A stretch of 64,000 nucleotides of DNA from the NCBI GenBank assembly GCA_028671895.1, contig CM053813.1, positions 13,392,001 to 13,456,000 of the forward strand, read 5' to 3'. Source of the DNA: Oenanthe sinensis. Its lineage: Eukaryota; Streptophyta; Magnoliopsida; Apiales; Apiaceae. Below are positions 24,655-38,846 of this stretch, piece by piece (position 1 is the stretch's first letter; each line of letters starts with the position of its first letter). The notes under the pieces were generated by a model. It worked only from the letters and a program-made list of their open reading frames with translations. It was not told the DNA's origin and did not search any database. A program made the translations under genes and the position numbers.

Positions 24655-27600
24655 ACACTTGTAGGAGAATTATTGGCTCGTTTAAAGAAAGAAACAATTC
24701 GTAACAATTTTAGACTTCATTATTGACTAGTTCGAACTTTGATACAACTTGTAGCTTCATTCTTGGCTCGTTTGAACATGGAAACAACTTGTAAACTCTT
24801 GTAGGAACATTATTGGCTCGTTTAAACATAAAAACAATTCGTAACAATTTGAGAATTCATTCTTGACTCATTCGAACTCGGAAACAACTTGTAGCTTCAT
24901 TCTTGGCTCGTTTGAACATGGAAACAACGTGTAAACTCTTGTCGGAACATTATTGGCTCGTTTAAACATTAAAAAGATTCGTAACAATTTGAGACTTCAT
25001 TCTTGACTCGTTCGAACTCGGAAACAACTTGTATCTTCATTCTTGACTCGTTTGAACTTCGAAACAACTTGAAAACACTTGTAGGAACATTATTGGCTCG
25101 TTTAAACATGAAAACAATTCATAACAATTTGAGACTTCATTCTTGACTCGTTCAAACTCAAAAACAACTTGTAGCTTCATTCTTGTCTCATATGAACATG
25201 GAAAGAACTTGTTAACACTTGTAGGAGCATTATTGGCTCGTTTAAACATTAAAAAATTTCATAACAATTTGAGGCTCCATGCTTGACTCGTTTGAACTCG
25301 AAAATAACTTTTAGTTTCATTCTTGACTCGTTTGAACATGGAAACAACTTCTAAACACTTGTAGGCGCATTATTGGCTCGTTTAAACATGAAAACAATTC
25401 ATAACAATTTGAGACTTCATTCTTGAGTCGTTTGAACTCCAAAACAACTTGTAGCTTCATTCTTGTCTCGTTTGAACATGGAAACAACTCGTAAACACTT
25501 GTAGGAGCATTATTGGCTCGTTTAAATATAAAAACAATTCATAACAATTTGAGACTTCATTCTTGACTCGTTCTAACATGGAAACAAGTTTAGCTTCATT
25601 CTTGATTCGTTTGAACATGAAAACAACTTGCAAACTGTTGTGGGAACATTGTTGTCTCGTTTAAACATCAAACCAATTCATAACAAATTGAGGCTTCATT
25701 CGTGACACGTTCGAACTCAGAAACAACTTTTAGCTTCATTCTTGACTCGTTAGAACATGGAAACAATTTCTATACACTTGTAGGAGCACTATTGGCTCGT
25801 TTAAACATCAAAATAATTCATAACAATTTGAGACTTTATTCTTTAGTCGTTCGAATTCGAAAACCACTTGTAGCTCATTCTTGTCTCGTTTGAACCTGAA
25901 AACAACTTGTAAACAGTTGTAGGACAATTATTGGCTCGTTTAAACATAAAAACAATTGGTAACAATTTGAGACTTCATTCTTGACTCGTTCGAACTTGGA
26001 AACAACTTGTAACTTCATTCTTGACTCGTTTGAACATGGAAACAACTTGTAAACTCTTATAGGAACATTATTGGTTCGTTTAAATATGAAAACAATTCGT
26101 AACAATTTGAGGCTTCATTCTTGACTAGTTCCAACTCGGAAACAACTTGTAGCTTCATTATTGACTCGTTTAAACATGGAAACAACTTCTAAACACTTGT
26201 AGGAGCATTATTGGCTCGTTTAAACATAAAAACAATTCGTAACAATTTGAGACTTCATTCTTGAGTCGTTCGAATTCGAAAACTACTTGTAGCTTCATTC
26301 TTGTCTCGTTTGAACATGAAAACAACTTGTAAACACTTGTAGGACAATTATTGGCTCGTTTAAACATAAAAACAATTGGTAACAATTTGAGACTTCATTC
26401 TTGACTCGTTCGAACTTGGAAACAACTTGTAACTTCATTCTTGACTCGTTTGAACATGGAAACAACTTGTAAACTCTTATAGGAACATTATTGGTTCGTT
26501 TAAATATGAAACCAATTTGTAACAATTTGAGGCTTCATTCTTGACTAGTTCAAACTCGGAAACAACTTGTAGCTTCATTATTGACTCGTTTGAACATGGA
26601 AACAACTTCTAAACACTTGTAGGAGCATTATTGGCTCGTTTAAGCATCAAAATAATTCATAACAATTTGAGACTTTATTCTTGAGTCGTTCGAATTCGAA
26701 AACTACTTGTAGCTTCATTCTTGTCTCGTTTGAACATGAAAAAAACTTGTAAACACTTGTAGGATAATTATTGGCTCGTTTAAACATAAAAACAATTGGT
26801 AACAATTTGAGACTTCATTCTTGACTCGTTCGAACTTGGAAACAACTTGTAACTTCATTCTTGACTCGTTTGAACATGAAAACAACTTGTAAACTCTTAT
26901 AGGAACATTATTGGTTCGTTTAAATATGAAAACAATTCGTAACAATTTGAGGCTTCATTCTTGACTAGTTCCAACTCAGAAACAACTTGCAGCTTCATTA
27001 TTGACTCGTTTGAACATGGAAACAACTTCTAAACACTTGTAGGAGCATTGTTGGCTCGTTTAAACATAAAAACAATTCGTAACAATTTGAGACTTCATTC
27101 TTGACTCGTTCGAACTTGGAAACAACTTGTAGCTTCATTCTTGACTCGTTTGAACATGGAAACAACTTGTAAACTCTTGTAGGAACATTGTTGTCTCGAT
27201 TAAACATCAAACCAATTCATAACAATTCCAATTCATAACAATTTGAGGGTTCATTCTTGACACGTTCGAACTTAGAAATAACTTTTAGCTTCATTCTTGG
27301 CTCGTTAGAACATGGAAACAACTTCTAAACACTTATAGGAGCATTATTGGCTCGTTTAAACATCAAAATAATTCATAACAATTTGAGACTTTATTCTTGA
27401 GTCGTTCGAATTCGAAAACCACTTGTAGCTTCATTCTTGTCTCGTTTGAACATGGAAACAACTTGTAAACACTTGTAGGAGAATTATTGGCTCGTTTAGA
27501 GAAAGAAACAATTCGTAACAATTTTAGACTTCATTATTGACTAGTTCGAACTTTGATACAACTTGTAGCTTCATTCTTGACTCGTTTGAACATGGAAACA

Positions 27601-30449
27601 ACTTGTAAACTCTTGTAGGAACATTATTGGCTCGTTTAAACATAAAAACAATTCGTAACAATTTGAGAATTCATTCTTGACTCGTTTGAACTCGGAAACA
27701 ACTTGTAGCTTCATTCTTGGCTCGTTTGAACATGGAAACAACTTGTAAACTCTTGTCGGAACATTATTGGCTCGTTTAAACATTAAAACGATTCGTAACA
27801 ATTTGAGACTTCATTCTTGACTCGTTCGAACTCGGAAACAACTTGTATCTTCATTCTTGACTCGTTTGAACTTGGAAACAACTTGAAAACACTTGTAGGA
27901 ACATTATTGGGTCGTTTAAACATGAAAACAATTCATAACAATTCGAGACTTCATTCTTGACTCGTTCAAACTCGAAAACAACTTGTAGCTTCATTCTTGT
28001 CTCGTATGAACATGGAAACAACTTGTTAACACTTGTAGGAGCATTATTGGCTCGTTTAAACATCAAAAAAATTCATAACAATTTGAGGCTCCATTCTTGA
28101 CTCGTTTGAACTCGAAAATAACTTTTAGCTTCATTCTTGACTCGTTTGAACATGGAAACAACTTCTAAACACTTTTAGGCGCATTATTGGCTCGTTTAAA
28201 CATCAAAACAATTCATAACAATTTGAGACTTCATTCTTGAGTCGTTTGAACTCCAAAACAACTTGTAGCTTCATTCTTGTCTCGTTTGAACATGGAAACA
28301 ACTCGTAAACACTTGTAGGAGCATTATTGGCTCGTTTAAATATAAAAACAATTCATAACAATTTGAGACTTCAATCTTGACTCGTTCTAATATGGAAACA
28401 AGTTTAGCTTCATTCTTGACTCGTTTGAACAAGAAAACAACTTGCAAACTGTTGTAGGAACATTGTTGTCTCGTTTAAACATCAAACCAAGTCATAACAA
28501 TTTGAGGCTTTATTCTTGAGTCGTTCGAATTCGAAAACCACTTGTAGCTTCATTCTTGTCTCGTTTGAACATGAAAACAACTTGTAAACACTTGTAGGAC
28601 AATTATTGGCTCGTTTAAACATAAAAACAATTGGTAACAATTTGAGACTTCATTCTTGACTCGTTCGAACTTGGAAACAACTTGTAACTACATTCATGAC
28701 TCGTTTGAACATGGAAACAACTTGTAAACACATATAGGAACATTATTGGTTCGTTTAAATATGAAAACAATTCGTAACAATTTGAGGCTTCATTCTTGAC
28801 TAATTCGAACTCGAAAACAACTTGTAGCTTCATTATTGACTCGTTTGAACATGGAAACAACTTCTAAACACTTGTAGGAGCATTATTGGCTCGTTAAAAC
28901 ATAAAAACAATTCTTAACAATTTGAGACTTCATTCTTGACTCGTTCGAACTTGGAAACAACTTGTAGCTTCATTCGTGACTCATTTGAACATGGAAACAA
29001 CTTGTAAACTATTGTAGGAACATTGTTGTCTCGTTTAAACATCAAACCAATTCATTACAATTTGAGGCTTAATTCTTGACACGTTCGAACTCAGAAACAA
29101 CTTTTAGCTTAATTCTTGACTCGTTAGAACATGGAAACAACTTCTAAACACTTGTAGGAGCATTATTGGCTCGTTTAAACATCAAAATAATTCATAACAA
29201 TTTGAGACTTTATTCTTGAGTCGTTCGAATTCGAAAACCACTTGTAGCTTCATTCTTGTCTCGTTTGAACATGGAAACAACTTGTAAACACTTGTAGGAG
29301 AATTATTGGCTCGTTTAAAGAAAGAAACAATTCGTAACAATTTTAGGCTTCATTCTTGACTCGTTCGAACTTTGATACAACTTGTAGCTTCATTCTTGGC
29401 TCGTTTGAACATGGAACCAACTTGTAAACTCTTGTAGGAACATTATTGGCTCGTTTAAACATAAAAACAATTCGTAACAATTTGAGACTTCATTCTTGAC
29501 TCGTTCGAACTCGGAAACAACTTGTAGCTTCATTCTTGACTCGTTTGAACATGGAAAAAACTTGTAAACTCTTGTAGGAACATTGTTGGCTCGTTTAAAC
29601 ATCAAAACAATTCATAACAATTTGAGGATTCATTTTTGACACGTTCGAACTCAGAAACAACTTGTAGCTTCATTCTTGACTCGTTTGAACATGAAAACAA
29701 CTTCTAAAAACTTGTATGAGCATTTTTGGCTCGTTTAAACATCAAAATAATTCATAAAAATTTGAGACTTCATTCTTGTCTCGTTTGAACATGGAAACAA
29801 CTAGTAAACACTTGTAGGAGAATTATTGGCTCGTTTAAACACAAAAACAATTTGTAACAATTTGAGACTTCATTCTTGACTCCTTCAAACTCGAAAACAA
29901 CTTGTAGCTTCATTCTTGACTCGTTTGAACTTGGAAATAACTTGTAGGAACATTATTGGCTCGTTTAAACATGAAAACAATTCATGACAATTTGAGACTT
30001 CATTCTTGACTCGTTCAAACTCGAAACGAACTTATAGCTTCATTCTTGTCTCGTTTGAACATGGAAACAACTTGTTAACACTTGTAGAGCATTATTGGCT
30101 CGTTTAAACATCAAAACAATTCATAACAATTTGAGGTTCCATTCTTGACTCGTTTGAACTCGAAAATAACTTTTAGCTTCATTCTTCACTCGTTTGAACA
30201 TGAAAACAACTTCTAAACACTTGCAGGATCATTATTGGCTCGTTTGAACATGGAAACAACATGTAAACTCTTATAAGATCATTATTGGTTCGTTTAAATA
30301 TGAAAACAATTCGTAACAATATGAGGCTTCATTCTTGCATAGTTCGAACTCGGAAACAACTTGTAGCTTCATTATTGACTCGTTTGAACATGGAAACAAC
30401 TTCTAAACACTTGTAGGAGCATTATTGGCTCGTTTAAACAGAAAAACAA

Positions 30450-33060
30450 TTCCTAACAATTTGAGACTTCATTCTTGACTCGTTCGAACTCGGAAACAAC
30501 TTGTATCTTCATTCTTGACTCGTTTGAACTCTGAAACAACTTGTAAACACTTGTAGGAACATTATTGGCTCGTTTAAACATGAAAACAATTCATAACAAT
30601 TTGAGACTTCATTCTTGACTCGTTCAAACTCGAAACCAACTTATAGCTTCATTCTTGTCCCGTTTGAACATGGAAACAACTTGTTAACACTTGTAGGAGC
30701 ATTATTGGCTCGTTTAAACATCAAAACAATTCATAACAATTTGAGGCTCCATTCTTGACTCGTTTGAACTCGAAAATAACTTTTAGCTTCATTCTTCACT
30801 CGTTTGAACATGGTAACAACTTCTAAACACTTGTAGGAGCATTATTGGCTCGTTTAAATATCAAAACAATTCATAACAATTTGAGGCTTCATTCTTGACT
30901 CGTTTGAACTCCAAAACAACTTGTAGCTTCATTCTTGTCTCGTTTGAACATGGAAACAACTTGTAAACGCTTGTAGGAGAATTATTGGCTAGTTTAAACA
31001 TAAAAACAATTGGTAACAGTTTGAGACTTCATTCTTGACTCGTTCGAACTTGAAAACAACTTGTAACTTCATTCTTGACTCGTTTGAACATGGAACCAAC
31101 TTGTAAACTCTTATAGGAACATTATTGGTTCGTTTAAATATGAAAACAATTCGTAACAATTTGAGGCTTCATTCTTGACTAGTTCGAACTCGGAAACAAC
31201 TTGTAGCTTCATTATTGACTCGTTTGAACAAGGAAACAACTTCTAAACACTTGTAGGAGCATTATTGGCTCATTTAAACATCAAAATAATTCATAACAAT
31301 TTGAGACTTTATTCTTGAGTCGTTCGAATTCGAAAACAACTTGTAACTTCATTCTTGTCTCGTTTGAACATGGAAACAACTAGTAAACACTTGTAGGAGA
31401 ATTATTGGCTCGTTTAAGTATAAAAACAATTCGTAACAATTTGAGACTTCATTCTTGACTCGTTCGAACTTTGAAACAACTTGTAGCTTCATTCTTGGCT
31501 CGTTTGAACATGGAAACAATTTGTAAACTCTTGTCGGAACATTATTGGCTCGTTCAAACATAAAACCAACTCGTAACAATTTGAGACTTCATTCTTGACT
31601 CGTTCGAACTTGGAAACAACTTGTAGCTTGATTCTTGACTCGTTTGAACATGGAAACAACTTGTAAACTCTTGTAGGAACATTATTGGCTCGTTTAAATA
31701 TCAAAACAATTCATAACAATTTGAGGCTTCATTCTTGACTCGTTCGAACTCAGAAATAACTTGTAGCTTCATTATTGACTCGTTTGAACATGGAACCAAC
31801 TTCTAAACACTTGTAGGAGCATTATTGGCTCGTTTAAACATCAAAATAATTCATAACAATTTGAGGCTTTATTCTTGAGTCGTTCGAATTCGAAAACAAC
31901 TTGTAGCCTTATTCTTGTCTCGTTTGAACATGAAAACAACTTGTAAACACTTGTAGGAGAATTATTGGCTCGTTTAAACATAAAAATAATTCATAACAAT
32001 TTGATACTTCATTCTTGACTCGTTCGAAATGTGAAACAACTTGTAGCTCCATTCTTGGCTCGTTTGAACATGGAAACAACTTGTAAACTCTTGTAGGAAC
32101 ATTATTGGCTCGTTTAAACATTAAAACAATTCGTAACAGTTTGAGACTTCATTCTTGACTCGTTCGAACTCGGAAACAACTTGTAGCTTCATTCTTGACT
32201 CGTTTGAACTTGGAAACAACTTGTAAACACTTGTAGGAACATTATTGGCTCGTTTAAACATGAAAACAATTCATAATAATTTGAGACTTCATTCTTGACT
32301 CGTTCAAACTCGAAACCAATTTATAGCTTCATTCTTGTCTCGTTTGAACATGGAAACAACTTGTTAACACTTGTAGGAGCATTATTGGCTCGTTTAAACA
32401 TCAAAACAATTCATAACAATTTGAGGCTCCATTCTTGACTCGTTTGAACTCGAAAATAACTTTTAGCTTTATTCTTCACTCGTTTGAACATGGTAGCAAC
32501 TTCTAAACACTTGTAGGAGCATTATTGGCTCGTTTAAACATCAAAACAATTCATAACAATTTGAGGCTTCATTCTTGAGTCGTTTGAACTCCAAAACAAC
32601 TTGTAGCTTCATTCTTGTCTCGTTTGAACATGGAAACAACTTGTAAACGCTTGTAGGAGAATTATTGGCTAGTTTAAACATAAAAACAATTGGTAACAGT
32701 TTGAGACTTCATTCTTGACTCGTTCAAACTTGAAAACAACTTGTAACTTCATTCTTGACTCGTTTGAACATGGAAAGAACATGTAAACTCTTATAGGAAC
32801 ATTATTGGTTCGTTTAAATATGAAAACAATTCGTAACAATTTGAGGCTTCATTCTTGACTAGTTCGAACTCGAAAACAACTTGTAGCTTCATTATTGACT
32901 CGTTTGAACATGGAAACAACTTTTAAACACTTTTAGGAGCATTATTGGCTCATTTAAACATCAAAATAATTCATAACAATTTGAGACTTTATTCTTGAGT
33001 CGTTCGAATTCGAAAACCACTTGTAGCTTCATTCTTGTCTCGTTTGAACATGGAAACAAC
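30450..33060. repeat. 1680-bp higher-order repeat (12 monomers), about 1.6 copies
   Basis: The sequence from about 30450 repeats exactly 1680 bp (12 x 140) further on. Examples are ttgttaacac at 30681 and 32361, and the unusual taaacgcttg with aacagtttgag at 30963 and 32643. The second copy is cut by LINE-2 at 33063, and the satellite after LINE-2 (39604 on) matches what follows 31383. Confidence 0.8.
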
Positions 33061-33062
33061 TT
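33051..33062. repeat. Left target-site duplication of LINE-2 (tggaaacaactt)
   Basis: tggaaacaactt here and again at 39592-39603. The final tt is ambiguous with the poly(T) that follows. Confidence 0.85.
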
Positions 33063-33117
33063 TTTTTTTTTTTGCTAAATAGAAATTTTATAGAAAGAAA
33101 GAAGAATTACAATTCTA

Positions 33118-33129
33118 GGGGCATACCCC
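33118..33129 (-). promoter_or_regulatory. LINE-2 3'-UTR hairpin (GGGG-TATG-CCCC)
   Basis: On the minus strand GGGGTATGCCCC forms a 4-bp GC stem with a TATG loop, followed by CTAG. It lies 44 nt before the poly(A), with a TATAAAATT box at 33084-33092. It corresponds to the hairpins in LINE-1 and LINE-3. Confidence 0.55.
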
Positions 33130-33211
33130 GCGAGAAACAACGAGAGTAAGACTCAATAAACATAATGTCTAGGACAAATAAGCCCATAACATATGGCTGA
33201 TACAATATAAA

Positions 33212-34682
33212 CTACGGTTGATACAGGGAAGTAATTAAAGAAAAATCTTTTCCAGCTGCTTGTTTGAAGGAGGTGCAGGAGAAAACTTTTTCTCGAAAAA
33301 TTCGAAGAACATGCACTCTAATTGTTGCTGCTGTAGCTCTGTGTCCTTGGTTATGTATGCGCTCATTCCGTTCTTTCCATAAGGTGTGCCCAGCCACGGA
33401 GAGGTATAAATATGTCATGTATTTCCGCATTCTCCCTACGTTACCAACCGTGAAGTTTCCTTGAGTATAATAATCCCAGTCAAAAGATACTGGAAAATCA
33501 TTATGTTTAAAAACTAGTTTGGCATAACTACATTCAGTAAACAAATGTTTCACATTCTCATTTTGGCAATTGTATAAAACGCAAGATGGGTTGACATTCA
33601 TTCCAAATTGAAGTAGACGGTCCTTTGTTGGCAGTTTATTCTGTAATGCTAACCAAAGGAAGCAAGAACATTTCTTTAAGTGAAGAGGATGCCAAATCGC
33701 AGCAAGCCAAGGGGGCAGAACTGGTACTTCGAATTCTATTCCATATGGTGGCAATTTTTGGAATATTTTGACCATTACAGGTGATACAGTCACTGTGAGA
33801 TATAGAAATTGAGCTCACAGGATGCCGTAGTTCCATAACCCACACATGGTTAGAAGCGGGGAGTAGCCAAGTAGAATATTGAATAAACGAATCAATGGGC
33901 GCCAGAGTAGAGGATTCAACAATAGAGATAATATCCCTATTAAAACGCTGCAGCAAAGGGGTATGTTGAATCCAAGGGTCATGCCAAAAAAGGAATTGAG
34001 AGTGTTGACCAGGCTTGTAATCAAAAATTTGCATAGCAGATTCTCTAGAGTTCAAGATTTTCCTAAAACACCATGATGCATTTGTAGGCACTTTCATCGT
34101 CCAAAAGGGTTTATCCCTCAAGAAAGTAGATCTTAGCCATGAGTTCCAAAGAGATTGTTGATTTGGTTGGAGTAAGCGCCATAGATGAAAAATGACAGCA
34201 GCACGATTCCATTCAAATAGATCACGAATTCCCAATCCACCCTCATTCTTCGGTTTACAACAAACTTGCCAGGTCACTTTAGCTTGAGCTTTCGAAGTTG
34301 ATGTACCACCCCATAGAAACCGTATAAACAGTGACTGAATTACTTTAAGCACCCCTTTAGGCAGGAATAAAAAAGAGGCCCAATATCCTTGCATTGCAAA
34401 CAACACCACCTTTAACAATTTCAATCGGCCTGCTAAACTCAAAGTGCGACAGGTCCAAGCATCAATTTGTCTCCGAATACGCATAAGGAGAGGCATACAA
34501 TCTCTCTGGCTGAGCTTTGTAGTTATTAGAGGTATCCCCAAGTATGTGATTGGCAACTGTCCTTCCTGGTATCCCGTTTGGACTAGTGTGTGAGTAATTA
34601 TCTCCTCCGGTGTGTTGGAAAAGAAGCATTGACATTTGTTGGGATTAGGCTGTAAACCAGAACTATCTGAGAAAGTAGTCAC
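33212..34682 (-). pseudogene. LINE-2 ORF2, C-terminal half (post-RT region and zf-RVT), frameshifted
   Basis: This is the continuation of the LINE-2 reverse-transcriptase protein after the LTR insertion. It starts in the codon run V-T-T-F-S-D at the insertion site and reads SGLQPNPNKCQCFF, PITYLGIPLITTKLS, LAGRLKLLK and FLWGG, all conserved in LINE-1 and LINE-3. A one-base shift at about 33725-33745 moves the frame: RIRS... in one frame, then VPVLPPWLAAIWH in the next. The zf-RVT region follows (CFLWLALQNKLPTKDRLLQFG). Its first Cys pair reads CVLYNC where LINE-1 has CVLC, so one zinc ligand looks mutated or shifted. It ends at the stop at 33212-33214. Confidence 0.85.
34678..34682. repeat. 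Left 5-bp target duplication (gtcac) of the LTR insertion
   Basis: gtcac here and at 38847-38851. Removing one copy plus the insert restores the LINE-2 reading A-V-L-R-G-V-T-T-F-S-D, in line with the other LINEs. Confidence 0.85.
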
Positions 34683-37600
34683 TATAACGATCGAGGTAAT
34701 TAAATCTATTTGAATAATATGAGGTATATGATTTATGTGCTTTAAGATGTTAAGATATGATACGTGGCCCTTTGATATGTCTAGTTGACTGCCCGTTTGA
34801 CTGTATTATGCTTACATGTTTTAATTAAGTGATTAATTGATTTTTCATGCTTAATTGAGTAACTGTTTGATTTTTATAAAATTATTGGTGTGTCCAATAA
34901 TTATGAAATTTTATATGTAGCTTCTATGTGATTTTAGAGACTTTCTAAAAATGGTGATGTATTTAACTCTAGTCCCAGTGATTTTATATAAATCTTTTAT
35001 TCCTGTTTTATTCTAGAGATATTACTCTTCTAAATTCCATATTTAATTATTGGAATATCCAAAAATCGTGAAATCTTTTCCAAAATGTTCCTAGTATATT
35101 CTGAGACTTTTTAAAAATAGAAGTTTATTTTATTTGAGCCCAAAATTATTTTTATGATTTTTCTCCTCTTATTTTCTATTTATGCACTAAAACTTCAAAG
35201 ATTTTTAATTAATTCGTTATTCATCAGAAAAATATTTCAAAAATATGGGGAAGCTTCTAAATTCATGATCTTTATTTTAAAAATATAAAACTTATTTTTG
35301 TACCCCAATTATATAAAAATTCGAATTATTAATTGTTTTCTTTAACAGAAAATAGCATATGTGAAATTACCTTTATGCCCTTGGCTCTATAACATCAGTA
35401 TCATCTCTTTTCTTCCTCATTTGCTCTGTATTCGAGTTTGTAGGTTAGCTGCTCCTCCCTCCTGGCGATTTTCATTTTTTTTCTATGGATTTCCATGTCA
35501 AAAATATTGCTAGTAGCCTTGTGTTGTACTACTATCGAGTCATAATTGTGTAGCAAAGTCATTGATTTGAGTTGTATGTATAAATGTTTGGCTGCCGTGT
35601 GTGTGTGTATGTTAATAGTGACATGCAATGGACTTAGCAGCCTAATCTTGAGTTGTGATGAACTGGGCTACCTAGATATGCAGAGAGTGTACAATTTCCG
35701 GTGAAGAAGAACCGAAATCGGTCTCCACCGGAGTTGTCACCGGCGGCAATGATCTTCGGAGAGCCAACGGTGTGGGCTTGTGTTAAAATGTTATGTATGC
35801 AGTTGATTGCGATGTTTAGAGCTTGATTGTATGGTTGTATAGCCTTGCATGTTAAAATTTGGATTTTTCCGGCCATAACTTACAATTTCCGACCTAGTGT
35901 TCTTGAATTGTTTCGGCAGTTGAAGTGTATATGATTGGGTTCATCTCTTTTATGTAATGTTGTTAGTTTTACTCGAAGCTTTACTACAGTTATGTTTCTA
36001 TTTTCCCTGCATTGCCGACTTGAATTGCATGAAGAACTTTGGTTGTTCTTGGTTGCATTATATTAATATTGGCCGAGTTATGCTATGACATAGGAGTGAT
36101 TATTTGAAGTCTCAATCGTTGCATGTCGATGTTAAGTTACAATCAATGAAATTACTGGCTGTTAGGTGTGTGTAAATCGAATATGTATATGTGTGTAAGC
36201 TAGTACCTAGTACTTGGTTAGCAATTGAGTTGAGGAAAATTGTGAATGGCTATTTTTGCTAGTTAGGCTCATATATATGTAATTATGTTCGAAATTGTTT
36301 AAATATAAAGTGAAGAATTAGTTGCAAATTGATTAGTATATGGTTAATTGAGATGTTATAAGGTGCATTAGAGTGTAGCCGGATGCTAGTCACTAAATTG
36401 CTTGGTCGAATTATGTTATATATTCCATATTCGAATGTCATACACTAATTGCCAATATGAGTTCTAAATTCTATGAACTAAATGAACATGAGTTAATGAT
36501 ATAGGAGTGAGTTAAGAATTGAATCGACTGTATAGTTAGGTAGTTGATACTTGGATTGTTTCAGTCATTTTGAATGACAATAGTATTGCATATTATTTAT
36601 AACTATTGCTTATTTGATTTGGATTTGGTGCAAATATGGTTGTATAATGGTATATGATTGACATTGATGTTTGGTTGTGTCGGTTGTATTCCGACGGATA
36701 GCTCCAATTACAGGGGAGGTATTGCCAAATTTTTCTAAAACTAAAATAACTTTATAAAACATTATCGGCACACCACTTCTGTATAGGAAATGCTATCAGT
36801 CAAGAATGTTGTGAATGATATAATTGTCTATGTGCTACTTGCTTGCCAGTGTAGAAATAATTATATAGTAGAGTATGTCTTCCGTGGATTATATATGTGA
36901 AAGGGTTGCATTATCGAAAGGGTAGAATAGTTAGACGTTAAAGAGAACGTCGAGAGTATATAAGATACTGAAATAGTATTATTTATGTGTAGCTACGAAG
37001 GACGTTGAGATAAAGGACAAGGGGAAAGCTAAAATAGAGAGTTAGTGTCTGGTATTGGCGATCTACCTGTTCCACAGCTGTAGCATTCCTTGTTTGAGGC
37101 AAGTAACTACTGCCTAATCTCTTTTAAATTAAGCACTGTTTTATAAACTGCTTTATGACCCTGCAACTGTATTATCTTATCTCAACTGTTTTAAATTACA
37201 GCCTGCTTTACTTTAATTGATTTACTTAAACTGCAACCTTATACCAGTGTTAATTGCACTTTAAACTTTTCAATCCCTGAACTACTATTGACAACTTATA
37301 AACTAGTTTTACAAATCTTAAACCAGTGATCTTGAGCTGTGACTTATGCTACCACCACTTTCTTAACAATAATTGCTTAAACCTAAACCTTAAAAGAACC
37401 CTGTTATTTAGGCCTAACTACTGTTCTGATTAAATGTTTTACAACTGTTTTCAAAAACAACTGTTATACTTATGAATTGACCCTGCAACTTGACTTCCCA
37501 ACTTTAACTTGTTTTAGATTTCCAGTTCATGATTTCAGCTTACCCTATTACAACAGAAACTTGTTTGAGACTTATCTTGGAATAAACTTTACCTCTGTCT

Positions 37601-38846
37601 AATGATCTTTAAAAAGAGATTTAAATGTGAAATCCGACTTTCAAGAAGTCTTTTTCATCAAATGATTTGGTAACTTTAAAAAGAAAGGTTTTGATTATTA
37701 TAGGAATTCCGATCAAATTGGTTTCTGCGGATTTCTATAGGTTGGAGGCGTAAGAGGCCGAGTGACGCCGGTCCAGCATTTTTTTATGTGAAGACTATAA
37801 TGAGATAGTCAATGGCTATAATGAGATAGCCCAAGGCCAATGGCAATAAGTGCCTTTATGAGTACTCCTTATGTCCAGAGGGACTTTAGTCCGTTATGGG
37901 GACTTTACGTGGCTGATCACCCGTATTGTCTGGCGTTGTGAGAAAACTTCAACCAAAATGATTGTTTTAAACAGAAAAGGTCCTAATGAGAGGACAGTTT
38001 TATAAATGATTTGAAAAGTAAAGGTCCTAATGAAAGGACAATTTTATAGATGATTTTAAAAGCAAGGTCCTAATGAGAGGACAGTTTTATAAAATGTTTT
38101 GAAAGAATCAATCCTAAGGAAAGGATAGTTTTATATAAATGGACTTTGAAATGATTAATAATGAAAATTGAAATGCCCTGTTATATCATGCCCTTTTTCA
38201 GCTTAAACTGTCAGTCCTATCTTGACTTCACCTTGTTTCAATTGTTATACATTATTTCCTGTTATCCATCTAACCCTACAGATTACTCTTATACTTACAC
38301 CTGGTTATTACTTTCCAGTTTCTTGTTTACTCTGTACCAGTTATTGAAATTGTTTAACCCTGCCAGCAGTTTTATAAAAGAAAGTTTTGCGAGTAATGAT
38401 TACCCTGACTAGTATGTTAATTACAATTTTGGGACAATGAGGTCCAGCAATGATTTTAAAGCATGGTTTTGAGAAAAGTCTTTTAAATTATATACAAGCC
38501 TGTAGAACTGTTTTTAACCTATATGGTTACTTGCATGAGCTTTTGTAGGCTGGCTGAGAGGGAACAGGTAGGATCGAGGCAGAGTTGGAAGGAAAAGACT
38601 TTGTTTAGTCTTGTACTTTATTAGTAGATCTTGAGATGTTTCAGGAGTTGTAATATTATTTTCGTTGCTGTAAATTTAAATATAAATGAATGTAGTAGTG
38701 TGCTTGTTTCATACCATTACCTTGAAAGGTCCAGGCGAGTAGTCGGGGTCATATTTATGCATATTTTCTATTTTGTTATTTAGGGTGCATGCATATAGAG
38801 TGTCAGTGACGCCCCGATCTAGACCCCGGGTCGGGAGGGCGCCACA
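34683..38846. mobile_element. Probable solo LTR (4164 bp) nested in LINE-2
   Basis: This insert of 4164 bp is flanked by a 5-bp target duplication, the size made by LTR-retrotransposon integrases. It has no recognisable coding region. It begins TATAACGATCG and ends GGCGCCACA, so the ends are TA...CA instead of the usual TG...CA; one base change at the 5' end would explain this. Near the right end it has gacgccccgatctagacccc and cgggtcgggagggcg, an inverted-repeat-like GC-rich stretch often seen at the 3' ends of long plant Ty3-type LTRs, which suggests plus orientation. With no internal domain, primer-binding site or second LTR, a solo LTR from recombination is the best reading. The length fits long LTRs such as those of Tekay/Del-type elements, which is inference. 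It is distinct in sequence from the LTR at 1-2525. Confidence 0.65.
37979..38153. repeat. Four ~44-bp tandem repeats in the solo LTR
   Basis: Units begin ggtcctaatgagaggacagt at 37979, 38023 and 38066, with a degenerate fourth at about 38110. Each contains a small inverted repeat, GTCCT...AGGAC. The period is 43-44 bp. LTRs often contain such short arrays; no function can be given. Confidence 0.85.

Larger units (their letters stand above)
24646..33062. repeat. Satellite array, block B (~60 monomers)
   Basis: The same 140-bp satellite as block A. Positions from 24646 match those from about 16470, so the third 2378-bp HOR copy continues here. In this copy an extra 420 bp (three monomers) has been gained; near-identical trimers lie at about 25875, 26295 and 26715. 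The marker taagcatcaaaataattcat recurs at about 26642. The right edge is the left target duplication of LINE-2. No gene is present. Confidence 0.95.

Noticed and set aside
35401..35876. Two short minus-strand frames (75 and 80 residues) in the solo LTR.
   Set aside because: No domain, no shared start context, no conservation evidence.
38161..38412. 83-residue plus-strand frame in the solo LTR.
   Set aside because: Hydrophobic, no recognisable domain, lies in LTR sequence beside tandem repeats; expected by chance in AT-rich DNA.
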